In this document: positions 18,943-28,955 of the stretch, one piece after another
Layout of the letters: each line of letters starts with the position of its first letter
How positions within the stretch are numbered: position 1 is the stretch's first letter
Source of the DNA: Deltaproteobacteria bacterium
Lineage (GTDB): Bacteria; Desulfobacterota; GWC2-55-46; UBA9637
DNA: 64,000 bases
Direction: 5' to 3'
Assembly: GCA_030690165.1 (NCBI GenBank)
Contig: JAUYHF010000041.1
Span: 1 to 64,000, forward strand
Program-made: the position numbers and the translations under genes
The notes under the pieces: generated by a model
The model's input: only the letters and a program-made list of their open reading frames with translations
The model's database searches: none
Told to the model about the DNA's origin: nothing

Positions 18943-20169
18943 ATGTTTCAAAAAATCCTTACGGCATTAGATAACTCAACCTATTCAGACTACGGCATGG
19001 AAGATGCCATTGCCATTGCCGATACATTTAAGGCAACGGTTACAGGCTGTCATGCCTATGCTGCCCGCCTCCATGAGACAAGATTCATGGACATGGAAGC
19101 AGGACTGCCTGAGCGGTATCAATCAGAGGCAATCCTGAAAAGGCAACGTGATATACATGAATCGCTTATATCCAAGGGGCTCGGCATTATCTCAGATTCC
19201 TACATGGACAGATTTGAAAAAAGATGTGAGGAGGCAAAAGTTCCATGTATCCGTAAAAACAGAGAAGGCAAAAACTTTGTAGAGATACTAAAAGAAATAG
19301 AAGAAGGCAATTATGACCTCACAATCATGGGCAACCTCGGAATGGGGGTTGTGGAAAACAGCATTATAGGAAGTGTATGCGAAAAGGTAGCAAGAAAGAC
19401 AAAAAAAGATATCCTCATAGTAAAAGATAATGCGGCGCTCAAAGGCAACATCCTCGTTGCCATAGACGGAAGCGTTTATTCATACTGGGGTTTGATGATT
19501 GCCATTGCATTAAAAAAGGCATTTAACTGCGAAATAGAGGCAGTAGCGGCCTTTGACCCATACTTCCATCAGGTTGCATTTAAAAACATTGCAGACGCCC
19601 TGTCAGAAGAAGCGGCAAAGGTCTTCAGATTCAAAGAACAGGAAAAACTCCATGACGAAATCATAGACAAAGGCATGGCAAAACTCTACGAGGCCTACCT
19701 GGACACAGCAGCCAAAATAGCAAAGGTAAGGGGTGTAGACATTAAAACAACCCTCCTGGCAGGGAAGGCATACAACGAAATACTAAAACACATCCAGATA
19801 ACAAAACCAACCCTTCTTGTGATTGGCAAATTTGGCATCCACCATGTGGCTGAATCAGACATGGGCGGAAATGCAGAAAACCTCTTAAGACTTGCGCCGT
19901 GCAGCATATTCCTTGGCGCAAGGGGATTTAACCCTGAAGAGATAATCAAAACCGATACAAGCGCCTTGCCTCAGATAGAATGGACACAAGCGGCATTAAA
20001 GAGACTCGAGAAGGTCCCTCCATTTGCAATGGGTATGGCCAAAAAGGCAATAGAAGACTATGCGAGGGAAAATAACCGCGCAAAGATAACAGAAGAGGTT
20101 ATGGACGAGGCAACCAATAAACTCCTTCCGCCTTCCGCAAAAAAGGCGATGGGGATACCCCCCGATTAG
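18943..20169 (+). CDS. Tandem universal-stress protein fused to a PCP_red domain
   Basis: The 408-residue cytoplasmic protein has two UspA folds. The first (1 to about 165) starts KILTALDNSTYSDYGMEDAI. The second (about 166-325) has NILVAIDGSVYSYW and the nucleotide-loop-like LLVIGKFGIHH. Residues about 345-400 (WTQAALKRLEKVPPFAMGMA) match the PCP_red domain found at the end of light-independent protochlorophyllide reductase subunit B. No photosynthesis genes are near, so the domain probably has another use, perhaps redox or complex assembly. A GGAGGTAAT site precedes the ATG. Confidence 0.82.
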   Translation: MFQKILTALDNSTYSDYGMEDAIAIADTFKATVTGCHAYAARLHETRFMDMEAGLPERYQSEAILKRQRDIHESLISKGLGIISDSYMDRFEKRCEEAKVPCIRKNREGKNFVEILKEIEEGNYDLTIMGNLGMGVVENSIIGSVCEKVARKTKKDILIVKDNAALKGNILVAIDGSVYSYWGLMIAIALKKAFNCEIEAVAAFDPYFHQVAFKNIADALSEEAAKVFRFKEQEKLHDEIIDKGMAKLYEAYLDTAAKIAKVRGVDIKTTLLAGKAYNEILKHIQITKPTLLVIGKFGIHHVAESDMGGNAENLLRLAPCSIFLGARGFNPEEIIKTDTSALPQIEWTQAALKRLEKVPPFAMGMAKKAIEDYARENNRAKITEEVMDEATNKLLPPSAKKAMGIPPD

Positions 20170-20195
20170 TCCCCCCTTAAAATAATCCCTGTAAA

Positions 20196-20232
20196 CCCCA
20201 TAATCATATTAAGTGGTTATGGGGATTTTTTT
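20196..20232 (+). terminator. Intrinsic terminator after the universal-stress gene
   Basis: CCCCATAA pairs with TTATGGGG around a 13-base loop and is followed by ATTTTTTT. Confidence 0.8.
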
Positions 20233-20311
20233 ATATAAAACAGACGCAAGACTATAAGACTGTAGTTTTTGGTCTGTATAGTGAACGGCATAAATAAGTT
20301 GATATTCTTCT

Positions 20312-20372
20312 GTAGCTCAAACCTTCAGGTTTGAGGTTTCTCAAGACTTTCAAGGCTAAAGCCTTGAGCTAC
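20312..20372. repeat. Double-hairpin repeat (family I), complete copy with extended linker
   Basis: GTAG, CTCAAACC-TTCA-GGTTTGAG, a longer linker containing CTCAAGACTTT, CAAGGC-TAAA-GCCTTGAG, CTAC. The linker holds a partial duplication of the second hairpin arm. The element lies about 58 bp before the ATPase start. Confidence 0.88.
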
Positions 20373-20429
20373 GATGTCTATTTATTTTTAGCGCTTACTA
20401 TAGTCTATAAAAGGAAGGAAGGTAAAACT

Positions 20430-23087
20430 ATGCAATGGCATAATAAGGAAATAAAAGAAGTCCTTGAAGATTTAAAGAGTTCTCCTCATGGGCTTTCTTC
20501 AGAAGATGCGCAAAAACAGCTTGAAGAATATGGTCCAAATGAACTTTTAGAGAAAAAAAAGAAGACCCCTTTAGCAATGTTCCTTGACCAGTTCAAGGAC
20601 TTCATGATTATTGTCCTTATTGCTGCCGCCATTATTGCCGGCGCACTGGGTGAAGCGGCTGACACCATCGCCATAGCAGTAATTATTGTGCTTAATGCCA
20701 TAATAGGCTTTGTTCAGGAATACAGGGCAGAGAAGGCAATGGCTGCTTTAAAGAAGATGGCAGCGCAATTTGCAACTGTAATAAGAGACGGCAAACTTAT
20801 AAATATCCCCGCATCAGAGATAGCGCCCGGAGATATTATTGTCCTTGAGGCAGGCAAGATTGTTCCTGCTGATATGAGACTCATTGAGGCAGTCCAGTTA
20901 AGGATAGAGGAGGCAGCGCTCACAGGAGAATCAGTCCCTGTAGAGAAATCTACAAAGGCTTTGCATGATAAAGAGCTGCCTATTGGCGACAGAAAAAACA
21001 TGGCATACAAAGGGACTGTTGTTAGTTATGGCAGAGGCAAAGGTATTGTGGTTTTAACAGGCATGGACACTGAAATTGGGAAAATTGCCACCATGCTTCA
21101 GGAAGAGGAAGAGGTAAAAACTCCACTGCAAAAAAGGCTCGCAAATTTTGGTAAAAGACTTGCCATTGCTGTTTTAGCCATATGTGCAGTTGTTTTTGGT
21201 ATCGGAATAATGAGAGGAGAGTCTCCAATCCTTATGCTCCTTACAGCCATTTCACTGGCTGTTGCAGCCATACCTGAGGCGCTTCCTGCGGTTGTAACTA
21301 TATCCCTTGCGCTTGGCGCAAGAAAGATGGTCAGGCGGAATGCACTCATAAGAAAACTCACGGCAGTGGAGACACTTGGCTCTGTTACATACATCTGCTC
21401 TGATAAGACAGGCACGTTGACTTTGAATAAAATGACAGCAGAGGAGATATGGGTTGATGGGCAACTTGTAGGGGCAGACCTCCGTGTCTGCCCGAAAGAA
21501 GAGGGCGAACACAGGGGTTCGCCCCTACATCTGCTCATGACTGCCCTTGCATTAAGCAATGATGCACAAACAGGCGCAGAGGGGAAGGCGCTGGGTGACC
21601 CTACAGAGATTGCCTTATATAACATTGCAAAGGATAAAGGCTTTGATAAAAAGGACCTTGAAACAAAATTTCCCCGCATTGCAGAGATTCCATTTGATTC
21701 TGACAGGAAGATGATGACTACCGTTCATAAAATCCCACACTCTTCCCCCCTTTTATTAGAAAAGGGAGGTGCGGGGGGATTTATCTCCTTTACCAAAGGA
21801 GCAATAGAGGTCTTGATAGAAAAATCTTCAAATATTTTGACATCAAAGGGAATAGAGACCATTGATATAGCGGAGATTAACAGAATAAGTGCAAGGATGG
21901 CAGCGGACGGTCTGCGAGTCCTTGCTATTGGGATGCGGAGATGGGAGGCTGTGCCTGAGATGATGACATCCGGGGAGGTAGAAAACAATCTCACTATTCT
22001 TGGATTTGTGGGCATTATGGATCCGCCAAGAGAAGAGGCAAAAGAGGCAGTTGCATTATGCAAGGCTGCGGGCATAAAACCTGTAATGATAACAGGTGAC
22101 CATCCGATTACTGCAATGGCAATAGCAAGAAGGCTCGGTATTATTGAAGAAGATTTAAAAACTATAATTACCGGAAGGGAACTTGAAAGGCTTTCTCTTG
22201 AAGAATTTGAGGAAAGGGTTCTTCATATAAGGGTCTATGCAAGGGTTGCGCCTGAACAGAAACTAAAGATAGTAAAGGCGCTTCAGGATAAAGGACAGTT
22301 CGTTGCAATGACAGGGGACGGCGTCAATGATGCGCCTGCATTAAAGAGGGCTGATATAGGGGTTGCAATGGGCATTACAGGAACAGATGTTTCAAAAGAG
22401 GCGTCGCACATGATTCTTCTGGATGATAATTTCGCAACCATTGTGAAGGCAGTGAAAGAGGGCAGACGGATATTTGACAACATACGCAAATTCATAAAAT
22501 ATACCATGACAAGTAATTCAGGCGAGATATGGACAATATTTCTTGCGCCTTTCCTTGGTTTGCCAATTCCCCTTTTGCCGATACATATCCTCTGGATTAA
22601 TCTTGTTACAGACGGACTTCCAGGACTTGCCCTTGCTGCCGAACCGGTAGAAAAGGGGATAATGAATAGACCTCCGCGGCATCCGAAGGAAAGCATATTT
22701 GCGCATGGTCTTGGTACGCATATTATCTGGGTGGGACTTCTAATGGGTTTTGTTTCAATCTTTACTCAGGCATGGTCAATTGAGACAGGGCATAGCCACT
22801 GGCAGACAATGGTTTTTACTGTCCTCTGCCTCAGTCAGATGGGTCATGTGCTTGCAATAAGGTCGGAAAGGGAATCTCTTTTCAGTCAGGGGTTATTTTC
22901 CAACAAACCCCTTTTAGGCGCCTTTGCATTAACCTTTGCCCTTCAGATGGCAACTATATATATTCCATTTTTAAATCCTATCTTTAAAACAGAGCCATTG
23001 AGTTTAGATGAGTTATTTATTACACTTGTCCTATCTTCTGTAGTATTCTTTGCAGTAGAAATAGAAAAATACTTTAAAAGGAGGTAA
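20430..23087 (+). CDS. P2A-type cation-transporting ATPase (Ca2+ pump-like) with in-frame repeat insertions
   Basis: The 885-residue inner-membrane pump starts at ATG 20430 behind AAGGAAGGAAGG. It has the actuator motif TGES (165-168), phosphorylation Asp325 in CSDKTGTLT, and the hinge [17 protein letters not shown]. Membrane helices resemble [18 protein letters not shown] in M4, MTSNSGE in M5 and [16 protein letters not shown] in M6, which favours Ca2+ transport, although PEALP replaces PEGLP. The N-domain holds two short insertions that coincide with palindromic DNA repeats: residues 347-367 ([20 protein letters not shown]) and about 434-451 ([14 protein letters not shown]). Both keep the frame and the pump motifs are intact. 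Confidence 0.92.
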   Translation: MQWHNKEIKEVLEDLKSSPHGLSSEDAQKQLEEYGPNELLEKKKKTPLAMFLDQFKDFMIIVLIAAAIIAGALGEAADTIAIAVIIVLNAIIGFVQEYRAEKAMAALKKMAAQFATVIRDGKLINIPASEIAPGDIIVLEAGKIVPADMRLIEAVQLRIEEAALTGESVPVEKSTKALHDKELPIGDRKNMAYKGTVVSYGRGKGIVVLTGMDTEIGKIATMLQEEEEVKTPLQKRLANFGKRLAIAVLAICAVVFGIGIMRGESPILMLLTAISLAVAAIPEALPAVVTISLALGARKMVRRNALIRKLTAVETLGSVTYICSDKTGTLTLNKMTAEEIWVDGQLVGADLRVCPKEEGEHRGSPLHLLMTALALSNDAQTGAEGKALGDPTEIALYNIAKDKGFDKKDLETKFPRIAEIPFDSDRKMMTTVHKIPHSSPLLLEKGGAGGFISFTKGAIEVLIEKSSNILTSKGIETIDIAEINRISARMAADGLRVLAIGMRRWEAVPEMMTSGEVENNLTILGFVGIMDPPREEAKEAVALCKAAGIKPVMITGDHPITAMAIARRLGIIEEDLKTIITGRELERLSLEEFEERVLHIRVYARVAPEQKLKIVKALQDKGQFVAMTGDGVNDAPALKRADIGVAMGITGTDVSKEASHMILLDDNFATIVKAVKEGRRIFDNIRKFIKYTMTSNSGEIWTIFLAPFLGLPIPLLPIHILWINLVTDGLPGLALAAEPVEKGIMNRPPRHPKESIFAHGLGTHIIWVGLLMGFVSIFTQAWSIETGHSHWQTMVFTVLCLSQMGHVLAIRSERESLFSQGLFSNKPLLGAFALTFALQMATIYIPFLNPIFKTEPLSLDELFITLVLSSVVFFAVEIEKYFKRR
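21468..21528. repeat. Three-stem palindromic repeat inside the ATPase reading frame
   Basis: The 61-bp unit reads GTAG, GGGCAGAC-CTCCGT-GTCTGCCC, linker, GGGCGAAC-ACAGGG-GTTCGCCC, CTAC. The arms GTAGGGGC and GCCCCTAC pair around the two hairpins. The layout equals family I, but the stems are different. It is translated as ATPase residues 347-367 in the nucleotide-binding domain. Confidence 0.9.
21730..21782. repeat. AAATCCC...GGGATTT repeat inside the ATPase reading frame
   Basis: The outer arms AAATCCC and GGGATTT enclose CCCTTTT-ATTAG-AAAAGGG. The ends and the C-rich/G-rich body match the intergenic element at 12314-12418. It is translated as about residues 434-451. Confidence 0.85.
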
Positions 23088-23093
23088 CAAATT

Positions 23094-23945
23094 ATGTACA
23101 ACAAGCAGCCACAAAATGTGGAGGAGGTAATAGACATGGTAAAAGGTGTTGGAGGAAGGTTCGGGAAGGTTCCTATAATTGCAGCGGGTGTCATTCTATT
23201 ACTATTACTAATGGGCGGCGCACCGTGGACTATTGTAGGACCTGGTCAAAGAGGTGTGCTTATAAGACTCGGCGCTGTGCAAAAGGGTGTTCTATCCGAA
23301 GGGTTGAACTTCAAAATGCCTTTCATTGACAGTGTCGTGAAGGTAAACGTACAGGTGCAAAAGAACGAGGCAAGGGCCGAGGCAGCTTCGAGAGACCTTC
23401 AGATCATATCTACAATCATGGCCACAAATTATCACCTGGTCCCGGAGGCAGTGGACGAGGTATATCAAAAGATAGGGATGGCATTTGAAGACAAGGTTAT
23501 CCAGCCTGCGGTGCAGGAGGTTATCAAGGCCGTAACCGCTAAATACACAGCAGAGGAGTTGATAGCAAAGAGAGGAGAGGTCAAGTCTGCCATACGGACA
23601 GAACTGACCGACAGGCTTGCAGTTTTCAATATCAAGGTTGTCGAGGTATCTGTTGCGGATTTCAACTTCTCCAAGACATTCAATGAAGCCATAGAATCAA
23701 AACAGGTGGCGGAACAGAGGGTTGCCCAGGCAAAGAACGAATTAGAAAGGATAAAGGTAGAAAACGAACAAAAGATCACACAGGCAAGGGCCGAGGCCGA
23801 AGGGTTAAAGCTTCAGAGGCAGGAGATAACAGAATCCCTCCTGAAACTCAGAGAGATTGAGAACCAGCGGAAGGCTATAGAAAAATGGGATGGAAAACTG
23901 CCGAGTGTAACAGGCGGGACTGTTCCATTTATACAGGTAAAATAA
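23094..23945 (+). CDS. SPFH/prohibitin-family membrane protein
   Basis: The 283-residue protein has one membrane helix (VPIIAAGVILLLLLMGG) and a PHB/SPFH domain (VGPGQRGVLIRLGAVQKGVL; GLNFKMPFIDSVVKVNVQVQ). A long C-terminal coiled coil is rich in Ala, Glu and Lys (ESKQVAEQRVAQAKNELERI). Such proteins form ring-like scaffolds in the membrane and often hold FtsH-type proteases or pumps. It begins 6 bp after the ATPase stop behind AAAAGGAGG, so the two are almost certainly co-transcribed. Confidence 0.9.
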   Translation: MYNKQPQNVEEVIDMVKGVGGRFGKVPIIAAGVILLLLLMGGAPWTIVGPGQRGVLIRLGAVQKGVLSEGLNFKMPFIDSVVKVNVQVQKNEARAEAASRDLQIISTIMATNYHLVPEAVDEVYQKIGMAFEDKVIQPAVQEVIKAVTAKYTAEELIAKRGEVKSAIRTELTDRLAVFNIKVVEVSVADFNFSKTFNEAIESKQVAEQRVAQAKNELERIKVENEQKITQARAEAEGLKLQRQEITESLLKLREIENQRKAIEKWDGKLPSVTGGTVPFIQVK

Positions 23946-23958
23946 ATAATACTGTAAA

Positions 23959-24657
23959 ATGCTTATAAGAACCCTATCTGTATGGCTTGTTGGCCTGCCT
24001 GTTACAATATTCATTTTTATCATTGTAATCATTTCGCTTGCGTTTGACAGGAGCGGCAACAGCATCCACTCTATCGGCGCTCTATGGAGCCGAATCCTGC
24101 TTTTTTTAAGCGGCGTAACTGTTGAGATAAAAGGCGCGGAAAATCTATTTCAAGACAGCCCCCAGATTCTTGCGTCAAACCACAGGGGTGCATTTGATAT
24201 TTTAGCTTTGCAGGGATTTATTCCCATTCAATTCCGCTGGGTTGCAAAAAAGAGCCTTTTTAAGATACCCATCATCGGATGGTCTATGAGCCTTGCGGGA
24301 TATGTAAGCATTGACAGAGAAAAGGCAGGGAGCGCCTATAAGAGCATAGAAAGAGCGGCTGAGAAGGTAAAAAAAGGGGCGTCTGTTCTGATATTTCCGG
24401 AAGGCACGCGAAACGCTGCAGGCAGCCTCCTCCCATTTAAACGAGGCGGGTTTTTGCTTGCGATAAAAAGCGGCGTCCCGATTGTGCCGGTGTCAATAAG
24501 AGGCACTGAGAACCTAATGAAAAAGGAGAGTATTTTAATAAGGCCGGGGGCCGTAAAGGTTGTTATAGGAAAGCCAATACCTGTATCGGGTGCAGACGAG
24601 AAGCTTCTCATGGAAATGGTTAGGAAGGCAATTGAGGAGGGACTTACAGCCTGTTAG
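23959..24657 (+). CDS. plsC: 1-acyl-sn-glycerol-3-phosphate acyltransferase
   Basis: The 232-residue membrane-bound enzyme makes phosphatidic acid. The catalytic HX4D motif is in ASNHRGAFDIL. The glycerophosphate-binding FPEGTRN and the later VPVSIRGTENL segment are intact. The N-terminus holds one hydrophobic helix. It lies 13 bp after the SPFH gene and in the same direction as corA. With plsY it would complete phosphatidate synthesis. Confidence 0.92.
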   Translation: MLIRTLSVWLVGLPVTIFIFIIVIISLAFDRSGNSIHSIGALWSRILLFLSGVTVEIKGAENLFQDSPQILASNHRGAFDILALQGFIPIQFRWVAKKSLFKIPIIGWSMSLAGYVSIDREKAGSAYKSIERAAEKVKKGASVLIFPEGTRNAAGSLLPFKRGGFLLAIKSGVPIVPVSIRGTENLMKKESILIRPGAVKVVIGKPIPVSGADEKLLMEMVRKAIEEGLTAC

Positions 24658-24687
24658 GGATTATCGCATTAGATTGCAGAGGTATTC

Positions 24688-25752
24688 ATGCCGCGTTTAA
24701 TAAAGAATAGGTCCAAAAAGAGCGGCCTTCTCCCTGGAACACTTGTCCATATCGGTGAAAAGAGGGAAAAGGATGTAAACATCTTTGTCATTGATTATGA
24801 CGAGGCAAATGTCTATGAAATAGAATTAAAGGCTGTAGAGGAATGCCTGCCTTTAAAGGAGAAATCTACTGTAACATGGATAAATGTTGAGGGGCTCCAC
24901 CGCTCTGACATTATTCAGAAACTTGGCGATTGCTTCTCTTTGCATCCGCTTGTCCTTGAAGACATCCTGAATACAGACCAGCGTCCAAAGATAGAGGATC
25001 ATGGAGAATATATCTACATTGTCCTTAAGATGCTGCATAAAAAGAGCGGAACAGAATTTATCGCTGAACAGATTAGCATAATACTTGGCAAAAACTTCGT
25101 CCTCTCATTTCAGGAAGGGATAAAAGGTGATGCATTTAACCTGATTAGAGAAAGGATAAGGAGCGGGAAGGGACGGATACGGGGTCTTGGGACGGATTAT
25201 CTTGCATACTCACTTATAGATGCAATCGTAGACAACTACTTTGTCGTGCTTGAAGAGATGGGGGAAAGGATAGAAAATCTTGAAGAAGAACTTGTCAAAA
25301 ATCCTCAGGTGCAGACTTTGCACAAGATACATGTATTCAAAAGGGAGATGATATACTTAAGAAAAGCCGTATGGCCATTAAGAGAGGTGATAAGCACAAT
25401 GGAAAGGAAGGAATCTCCTCTCATCAGGGACACCACATCCATATATCTCCGGGATGTATATGACCATACAATACAGGTGATTGATACAATTGAGTCGTAT
25501 CGCGAGATGCTTTCAGGCATGCTTGATATATACCTTTCAAGCATAAGCAACAGGATGAATGAGATAATGAAGTTTCTAACCATCATCGGCACAATATTCA
25601 TCCCTCTCACCTTTATAGTCGGCATATACGGCATGAACTTTGAATTTATGCCTGAATTAAAATGGCGGTATAGCTATTTCGTGGTCATTGTTGGAATGTC
25701 TGCAATAGCAATCATGATGCTTTTCTATTTTAAAAAGAAGAAATGGCTGTGA
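24688..25752 (+). CDS. corA: CorA-family Mg2+/Co2+ transporter
   Basis: The 354-residue pentameric channel has a large cytoplasmic N-terminal domain (WINVEGLHRSDIIQKLGDCF; HPLVLEDILNTDQRPK). Two C-terminal membrane helices follow, with the signature YGMNF at the pore mouth (IYGMNFEFMPEL). The tail is basic (FYFKKKKWL). It is the last gene of the ATPase-SPFH-plsC-corA run and converges on hisG. Confidence 0.95.
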   Translation: MPRLIKNRSKKSGLLPGTLVHIGEKREKDVNIFVIDYDEANVYEIELKAVEECLPLKEKSTVTWINVEGLHRSDIIQKLGDCFSLHPLVLEDILNTDQRPKIEDHGEYIYIVLKMLHKKSGTEFIAEQISIILGKNFVLSFQEGIKGDAFNLIRERIRSGKGRIRGLGTDYLAYSLIDAIVDNYFVVLEEMGERIENLEEELVKNPQVQTLHKIHVFKREMIYLRKAVWPLREVISTMERKESPLIRDTTSIYLRDVYDHTIQVIDTIESYREMLSGMLDIYLSSISNRMNEIMKFLTIIGTIFIPLTFIVGIYGMNFEFMPELKWRYSYFVVIVGMSAIAIMMLFYFKKKKWL

Positions 25753-25829
25753 AACATGCGCTACGGTTTTGCCGCCGGCTTCCTCTTTTATTGTGCTTCG
25801 AGGTTGAATGTGGGGCAGGGCAGGATGCG

Positions 25830-26495
25830 TTATATTGCCTTTTTCAGGCTGTCAACTATTGCTTTTATCCTGTCAGGTTTTGTCTTTAACGACGCCCTGT
25901 TGCAGATAAGTTTTGATGTAACCTTCATTATCTCCTCTACTTCCACAAGGCCGTTTCTTTTTAATGTCTCGCCGGTTTGAACCAGATCAACGATCCTCTC
26001 CGAAAGACCAAGGAGCGGGGCCAGTTCAATAGAACCGTAGAGTTTTATTATCTCAACCTGTATCCCTTTGTTCATGAAGTGCTTCAACGTAATGTTCGGA
26101 TACTTTGTGGCAACCCTTATGTGTGTCCAGTGCTTCGGATTATCTTTTTTGCCCAGTTCCCTGGGCTCTGCAACAACCATCCTGCAAATGCCGATGCCTA
26201 AATCAAGCGGTTCATAGATATCCCTCTCCTGTTCCAAAAGCACATCCTTCCCTGCTATACCCGCATCTGCGGCGCCATATTCCACATAGGTCGGCACATC
26301 CTGAGACCTTATTACCATGAACCTGATACGGCTCTTCTTATTTTCAAAGATAAGTTTTCTGCTGTCCTCCATGACATCGGAACAGTCAATACCGATCTTT
26401 TTAAAAAGGGCAACAGCCTCTTTCAGAATCCGACCTTTCGGAAGGGCAATGGTTAAGTAGTTTTGAGTTTTGAGTTTTAAGTTTTGAGTTCTCAT
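25830..26495 (-). CDS. hisG: ATP phosphoribosyltransferase, short form
   Basis: The 221-residue catalytic subunit does the first step of histidine synthesis. It lacks the C-terminal regulatory domain, so it should need a HisZ partner, which is not in the window. The core begins [16 protein letters not shown], and the PRPP loop region is [14 protein letters not shown]. The first 12 residues ([12 protein letters not shown]) are encoded by a CTCAAAACT-type DNA repeat (26459-26494) and have no counterpart in usual HisG. ATG is the only available start. It overlaps murA by 4 bp, so translation is probably coupled. Confidence 0.93.
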   Translation of the reverse strand: MRTQNLKLKTQNYLTIALPKGRILKEAVALFKKIGIDCSDVMEDSRKLIFENKKSRIRFMVIRSQDVPTYVEYGAADAGIAGKDVLLEQERDIYEPLDLGIGICRMVVAEPRELGKKDNPKHWTHIRVATKYPNITLKHFMNKGIQVEIIKLYGSIELAPLLGLSERIVDLVQTGETLKRNGLVEVEEIMKVTSKLICNRASLKTKPDRIKAIVDSLKKAI

Positions 26496-27745
26496 TCTTT
26501 CACCCTCTTTATCTTTGCGCCCAGTTTTGAAAGTTTTTCCTCTATCTTTTCATAACCCCTGTCCAGATGATAAACTCTGGAAATCTCCGTTACCCCCTCT
26601 GCTGCAAGACCTGCTAATATTAATGACGCGCTTGCCCTTAAATCTGTTGCCATGACAGGGGCGCCGTTGAGAGAGGGTCTCCCTTTTATAATCGCATTTT
26701 TTCCTTCTATCTTTATATCCGCTCCCATTCTCCTTAATTCGCTTACATGCATAAACCTGTTTTCAAAAACAGTCTCTGTTATCACAGATATCCCGCTTGC
26801 AATGCTCATCATTGCCATTATCTGAGCCTGCATGTCAGTTGGAAAACCCGGATAGGGGAGGGTCTTTACATCAAAGCTTCCCAGGTGAGAATTTCCTGTA
26901 ACACGCACCCCGCCATTTTCCGTTTTTATCTCCACACCCGCCTCTCTTAGTTTTGCAGCCAACATCTCAAGGTTTTGTAAGGGGCAGTTTTTAACAAGCA
27001 CATCACCCTTTGTCATGCCTGCTGCAATCATAAATGTCCCTGCCTCTATCCTGTCAGGCATAACCGTGTGCCTTACTGGTTTCAGGCTCTCAACGCCTTC
27101 TATGGTTATGCAATCCGTGCCTCCGCCTTTTATGCAGGCGCCCATCTTGTTTAATACATTTGCCAGTTCCGCCACCTCCGGCTCACATGCGGCATTTTCC
27201 AATACAGTAACACCATCGGCAAGCGTTGCCGCCATCATGATATTCTCCGTGCCTGTTACTGTAGAGATATCAAAACATATTTTGGCGCCTTTAAGCTTTT
27301 CTGCCTTTGCATTGATGTAGCCGCCGTCTATCTTAATATCAGCCCCCATCTTTTCCAAAGCCGTCAAATGGAGATTCATGGGTCTCGCTCCTATTGCGCA
27401 TCCACCGGGCAAAGAAACCCTTGCCATTTTAAATCTTGATAGAAGCGGCCCCAACACGAGAGACGACGCCCTCATGGTCTTGACTAATTCATAAGGCGCT
27501 TCCGGATTTTTGAGGTTTCTGGTTCTAATCTTTAAGGCATTGCCATCTTCCTGAATTTCAGCCCCGATATAAAGAAGCAGGGTTTTTATAGTGTCAATGT
27601 CTTTTAGTTTCGGAACATTATAAAATGTATTCCAGTCATCGGTTAAAATAGCCGCGGAAAGGATTGCCAATGCTGCATTCTTAGCGCCGCTTATCTCTAC
27701 CTCTCCAATTAGACGATTGCCGCCTTGTATAATAATCTTGTCCAT
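26492..27745 (-). CDS. murA: UDP-N-acetylglucosamine 1-carboxyvinyltransferase
   Basis: The 417-residue enzyme does the first committed step of peptidoglycan synthesis by adding enolpyruvate to UDP-GlcNAc. The EPSP-synthase-like fold shows [12 protein letters not shown] (19-30). The catalytic loop [14 protein letters not shown] carries Cys116, the residue alkylated by fosfomycin. [15 protein letters not shown] follows. The length is standard. It sits 2 bp after prfA and overlaps hisG, forming a prfA-murA-hisG operon. Confidence 0.97.
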   Translation of the reverse strand: MDKIIIQGGNRLIGEVEISGAKNAALAILSAAILTDDWNTFYNVPKLKDIDTIKTLLLYIGAEIQEDGNALKIRTRNLKNPEAPYELVKTMRASSLVLGPLLSRFKMARVSLPGGCAIGARPMNLHLTALEKMGADIKIDGGYINAKAEKLKGAKICFDISTVTGTENIMMAATLADGVTVLENAACEPEVAELANVLNKMGACIKGGGTDCITIEGVESLKPVRHTVMPDRIEAGTFMIAAGMTKGDVLVKNCPLQNLEMLAAKLREAGVEIKTENGGVRVTGNSHLGSFDVKTLPYPGFPTDMQAQIMAMMSIASGISVITETVFENRFMHVSELRRMGADIKIEGKNAIIKGRPSLNGAPVMATDLRASASLILAGLAAEGVTEISRVYHLDRGYEKIEEKLSKLGAKIKRVKE

Positions 27746-27747
27746 GC

Positions 27748-28827
27748 CTATACCTGCAAGGCCATATTATGGCCTTTTAACGCCTCTGTCTGATAATAAT
27801 GTGTGAGCGCTTCTATGAGTTCGTTTAAGTCTCCTTCCATTACAGCATCAAGTCTGTGAAGGGTAAGGCCGATCCTGTGGTCTGAAACACGGTTTTGAGA
27901 AAAATTGTATGTCCTTATTTTTTCGCTCCTGTCTCCTGTCCCGACCTGACTTTTTCTTTCCATCGCAATATTAGTATCCTGTTCCTTTTGCTTTATGTCC
28001 AAAAGTTTCGCCGCCAGCATTTTCATGGCCTGTTGCCTATTTTTATGCTGGCTCCTTTCAGCCTGACACTGGACAATAATATTTGTCGGGAGATGCGTTA
28101 TCCTTATAGCAGTTTCCACCTTATTTACATTCTGCCCGCCTGCGCCGCCGGCCCGAAAAGTATCAACCTTTAAATCTGCCTCTTTTATATCTACTTCAAC
28201 CTCTTCGGCCTCAGGCAGCACTGCCACAGTAATAGTGGATGTATGTATCCTGCCCGATGCCTCTGTTGCCGGAACCCGTTGAACGCGATGCACACCGCTC
28301 TCGTATTTGAGCTTGCTGTATACGCCCTTGCCGGCAATTATGGCTATAATCTCTTTTAATCCGCCCATTCCTGTCGGGCTGCTGCTTAATATCTCCACCT
28401 TCCATTTTTGAACTTCAGCGTATCTCGAATACATCCTGAAAAGGTCGGCAACAAATATTGCGGCCTCATCGCCGCCAACGCCTGCCCTTATTTCAAGTAG
28501 TATATTTTTTTCATCATTCGGATCCTTTGGAATAAGAAGGATTTTGAGTCTTTCTTCCAATTCAGTTTTTCTTTTTTGAAGAACAGGGATTTCTTCTTTG
28601 GCTAAACCCTTAAGCTCTTCATCTTTTCCTTCTATAATCGCCTTGTTTTCCTTTAATTCATTCTCTGCTTTTTTTAATTCATTGTATGCCTCCACCATCT
28701 CAATCAGAGACGAATGTTCCCTGCCATACTTTTGAAAGCTTTCCTGGTCAGAAATAACCTTTGGGTCGCTTAAAAGATTTCCGAGTTCAATATATCTTTT
28801 TTCTATTTCTTCAAGTCGCTTAAGCAT
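27748..28827 (-). CDS. prfA: Peptide chain release factor 1
   Basis: This 359-residue factor reads UAA and UAG stop codons. The codon-recognition loop has the PAT tripeptide in [13 protein letters not shown]. The catalytic GGQ is in [17 protein letters not shown] 28827 has GGAG nine bases upstream and gives the usual family start ([12 protein letters not shown]). A frame open further upstream would translate an AT-rich repeat. The usual neighbour prmC is absent, its place being taken by murA. Confidence 0.95.
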   Translation of the reverse strand: MLKRLEEIEKRYIELGNLLSDPKVISDQESFQKYGREHSSLIEMVEAYNELKKAENELKENKAIIEGKDEELKGLAKEEIPVLQKRKTELEERLKILLIPKDPNDEKNILLEIRAGVGGDEAAIFVADLFRMYSRYAEVQKWKVEILSSSPTGMGGLKEIIAIIAGKGVYSKLKYESGVHRVQRVPATEASGRIHTSTITVAVLPEAEEVEVDIKEADLKVDTFRAGGAGGQNVNKVETAIRITHLPTNIIVQCQAERSQHKNRQQAMKMLAAKLLDIKQKEQDTNIAMERKSQVGTGDRSEKIRTYNFSQNRVSDHRIGLTLHRLDAVMEGDLNELIEALTHYYQTEALKGHNMALQV

Positions 28828-28842
28828 GTCGCTTTGCTCCAT

Positions 28843-28950
28843 TGTAAAATGCAAATTGCAAAATAAAAAATGCAAAACAAAATAGTGGTTAGTTTTCTAT
28901 CTTTACATTTTTTAATTTTAACTTTTGCAATCTTCAATCTTTAATTTGCA
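28843..28950. repeat. TGCAAAAT-type AT-rich repeat between prfA and thyX
   Basis: TTGTAAAATGCAAATTGC and AAAAAATGCAAAAC on one side are mirrored by TTTGCAATCTTC and TTAATTTGCAATG on the other, giving a long AT-rich inverted repeat. Close relatives lie at 54894 and, as a fragment, at 7940-7975 upstream of plsY. Confidence 0.7.
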
Positions 28951-28955
28951 ATGTT

